A stretch of DNA of 64,000 bases, from assembly GCF_900141715.1 (NCBI RefSeq), contig NZ_FQYK01000001.1, positions 186,001-250,000 of the forward strand, written 5' to 3'. Shown piece by piece: positions 63,035 through 64,000 of the stretch. The notes beneath the pieces were generated by a model that worked only from the letters and a program-made list of their open reading frames with translations, made no database searches and was not told where the DNA came from. Numbering within the stretch: position 1 is the first letter of the stretch; each line of letters begins with the position of its first letter. Made by a program: the position numbers and the translations under genes. This DNA is from Algibacter luteus. GTDB taxonomy: Bacteria; Bacteroidota; Bacteroidia; Flavobacteriales; Flavobacteriaceae.

Positions 63035-63802
63035 CTAATACTTTATTTTAATATTTTTATACTGTACTTTCATTGGTGGCCCAACGTGAACTTGAACTCC
63101 GAGAAACCCCTTATTTTCTCTGTTTTCAGTATCTAAATCTAAAACATCACTCATTAAAACACCATTTATATAGTGCTGCATACGATTGTCTTTAACAATA
63201 AGATGTACGCTATTCCAATCATTTTCTTTAATATGAGATTTTAATTGCTTTAAGTCTCCTAGAGTATCGGATACGATACGTGTTTGCCAGCAATTTTTCT
63301 TTACATTCTTTCTTAGATTTGTTTTACTAATACTATCTGGCATTGAGGGGATAGTTACTTTTTCACCCATGTAAGCTAAAGTGGTTCGTTTTTTTTCCTC
63401 GTAATTTTGCCCTGTGTATCTATTTTTTCCATCAATATCGCATTGATAGCCTTTTAAGGCGTAAGGAAACTTTTCTATGCGTTCACTTCTATAATTAATT
63501 CCACTATTTCCAGAATTAGAAATTTTATATTCTAGTTTTAATTCAAAATTACTGGGCTGTGCTTTCTCATAAATAATAAAAGAATTGCGTTCTAAAATAG
63601 TTTCTGGAGTTACTTCTCCAACTAATGCACCATCTTTAACGCTCCAATATGTTGAATCGCCCACCCAACCTGACAAATCTTTTTCGTTGAATATAGATAT
63701 GAAATCTGATTCATTTCGATACTCTTTCTTATTTTCTTTGTTTAAACACGACATGAGCATGATAAATATCAAACTCAGAAAGATTATTGTTTTTAATTTC
63801 AT
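63035..63802 (-). CDS. DUF1080 (3-keto-disaccharide hydrolase family) lipoprotein
   Basis: A 255-residue lipoprotein (lipobox LMSC at Cys19). A single DUF1080 concanavalin-like domain fills residues about 35-255: ISIFNEKDLSGWVGDSTYWSVKDGALVGE, LKLEYKISNSGNSGINYRSERIEKFPYALKGYQCDIDG, NDWNSVHLIVKDNRMQHYINGVLMSDVLD, FLGVQVHVGPPMKVQYKNIKI. It is the stand-alone counterpart of the C-terminal half of the ThuA-DUF1080 fusion at 59488. It lies 6 bases after the partial sulfatase, so it belongs to an operon that enters from the right edge. It would cleave oxidised glycosides or act as a glycan-binding lectin. Confidence 0.85.
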   Translation of the reverse strand: MKLKTIIFLSLIFIMLMSCLNKENKKEYRNESDFISIFNEKDLSGWVGDSTYWSVKDGALVGEVTPETILERNSFIIYEKAQPSNFELKLEYKISNSGNSGINYRSERIEKFPYALKGYQCDIDGKNRYTGQNYEEKKRTTLAYMGEKVTIPSMPDSISKTNLRKNVKKNCWQTRIVSDTLGDLKQLKSHIKENDWNSVHLIVKDNRMQHYINGVLMSDVLDLDTENRENKGFLGVQVHVGPPMKVQYKNIKIKY

Positions 63803-63808
63803 AATAAA

Positions 63809-64000
63809 TTAATCGATTGTTACTTTACTTTTCCACCAGTTTTCATTGGGTTGAAAATCTTTTGATAGGACTTCTAAACGTTGCTTTTCTAAAGATGGCC
63901 ACTTGTTATTTATGGTATTTAAATAACGTGTTTCAGCTTTATTTTTATTGTATTTCGTATCGTCAACTGGATATTTAGCGTTTACATTGTTTAACCACAA
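63809..64000 (-). CDS. C-terminal end of an S1-family sulfatase (cut by window edge)
   Basis: Sixty-three residues ending at stop 63809-63811, open to the right edge. The phrase LNNVNAKYPVDDTKYNKNKAE is the usual C-terminal tail of arylsulfatase-type S1 proteins of marine Bacteroidota, where a helix with NAKYP and a Tyr/Asn/Lys-rich segment closes the protein. The catalytic part is outside the window, so the class is uncertain. It is cotranscribed with the DUF1080 gene six bases downstream. Confidence 0.55.
   Translation of the reverse strand: MWLNNVNAKYPVDDTKYNKNKAETRYLNTINNKWPSLEKQRLEVLSKDFQPNENWWKSKVTID

Overview
The window is AT-rich DNA from a marine Bacteroidota, most likely a Flavobacteriaceae member. 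The evidence is a SusC/SusD pair, type IX secretion (T9SS) sorting tails, surface lipoproteins, promoters with a TAnnTTTG -7 element, and a dense set of sulfatases and glycoside hydrolases. Essentially all of it is one large polysaccharide utilization locus (PUL) for a sulfated, rhamnose-containing polysaccharide. Ulvan or a related green-algal sulfated heteropolysaccharide fits best: two GH78 alpha-L-rhamnosidases, a rhamnose mutarotase, eight S1 sulfatases (one cut by the window edge), three BNR_4 beta-propeller proteins of the ulvan-lyase type, a heparinase-like lyase, a PL7/PL28-like jelly-roll lyase, and GH2, GH3 (two), GH5, GH39 and GH59 enzymes. No GH88/GH105 unsaturated uronyl hydrolase is present. 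The GH59, GH2 and GH5 genes hint at galactose or glucose in the substrate. No rRNA, tRNA, CRISPR or insertion sequence was seen.

Layout. 1-2094: two tandem paralogous GntR-type regulators (+), the first cut by the window edge. 2105-16973: a ten-gene minus-strand operon (BNR_4 protein, six sulfatases, heparinase-like lyase, kelch lipoprotein, lactonase-like lipoprotein). 16974-31417: a second minus-strand run (PL7/PL28-like lyase, GH78, GH78, sulfatase, GH2, GH59) interrupted by three gene remnants. 31511-38127: a LacI repressor divergent from a five-gene plus-strand operon for catabolism of a small acid sugar (isopropylmalate-dehydrogenase-type enzyme, cyclase-family hydrolase, DUF1537 kinase, MFS transporter, Gfo/Idh oxidoreductase), closed by a strong bidirectional terminator. 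38225-57067: minus-strand units carrying two T9SS-exported BNR_4 proteins, a fibronectin-type lipoprotein, an esterase, RhaM, two GH3s, a small T9SS cargo, GH5, SusD and SusC. 57312-61068: a plus-strand unit with a GH115_C-like module protein, a nucleoside-hydrolase-like protein and a ThuA-DUF1080 fusion. 61130-64000: GH39, DUF1080 and the C-terminus of a further sulfatase (minus).

How it works together (inference): secreted T9SS lyases and surface lipoproteins cut the polymer. SusC/SusD import oligosaccharides, and periplasmic sulfatases and exo-glycosidases reduce them to monosaccharides. RhaM feeds rhamnose catabolism. The LacI operon handles an acid-sugar product.

The most striking feature is regulatory. 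At least seven transcription starts (SusC, GH39, GH5, the T9SS cargo, both T9SS BNR_4 genes and the plus-strand ThuA operon) share one promoter architecture, and an eighth (the PL7/PL28-like gene) is a weaker match. Two direct half-sites related to CAGGAT lie 10 bp apart, and the inner one ends 21 bp before a TAnnTTTR -7 element. This predicts one activator, not encoded in the window, that switches on the locus from separate promoters.
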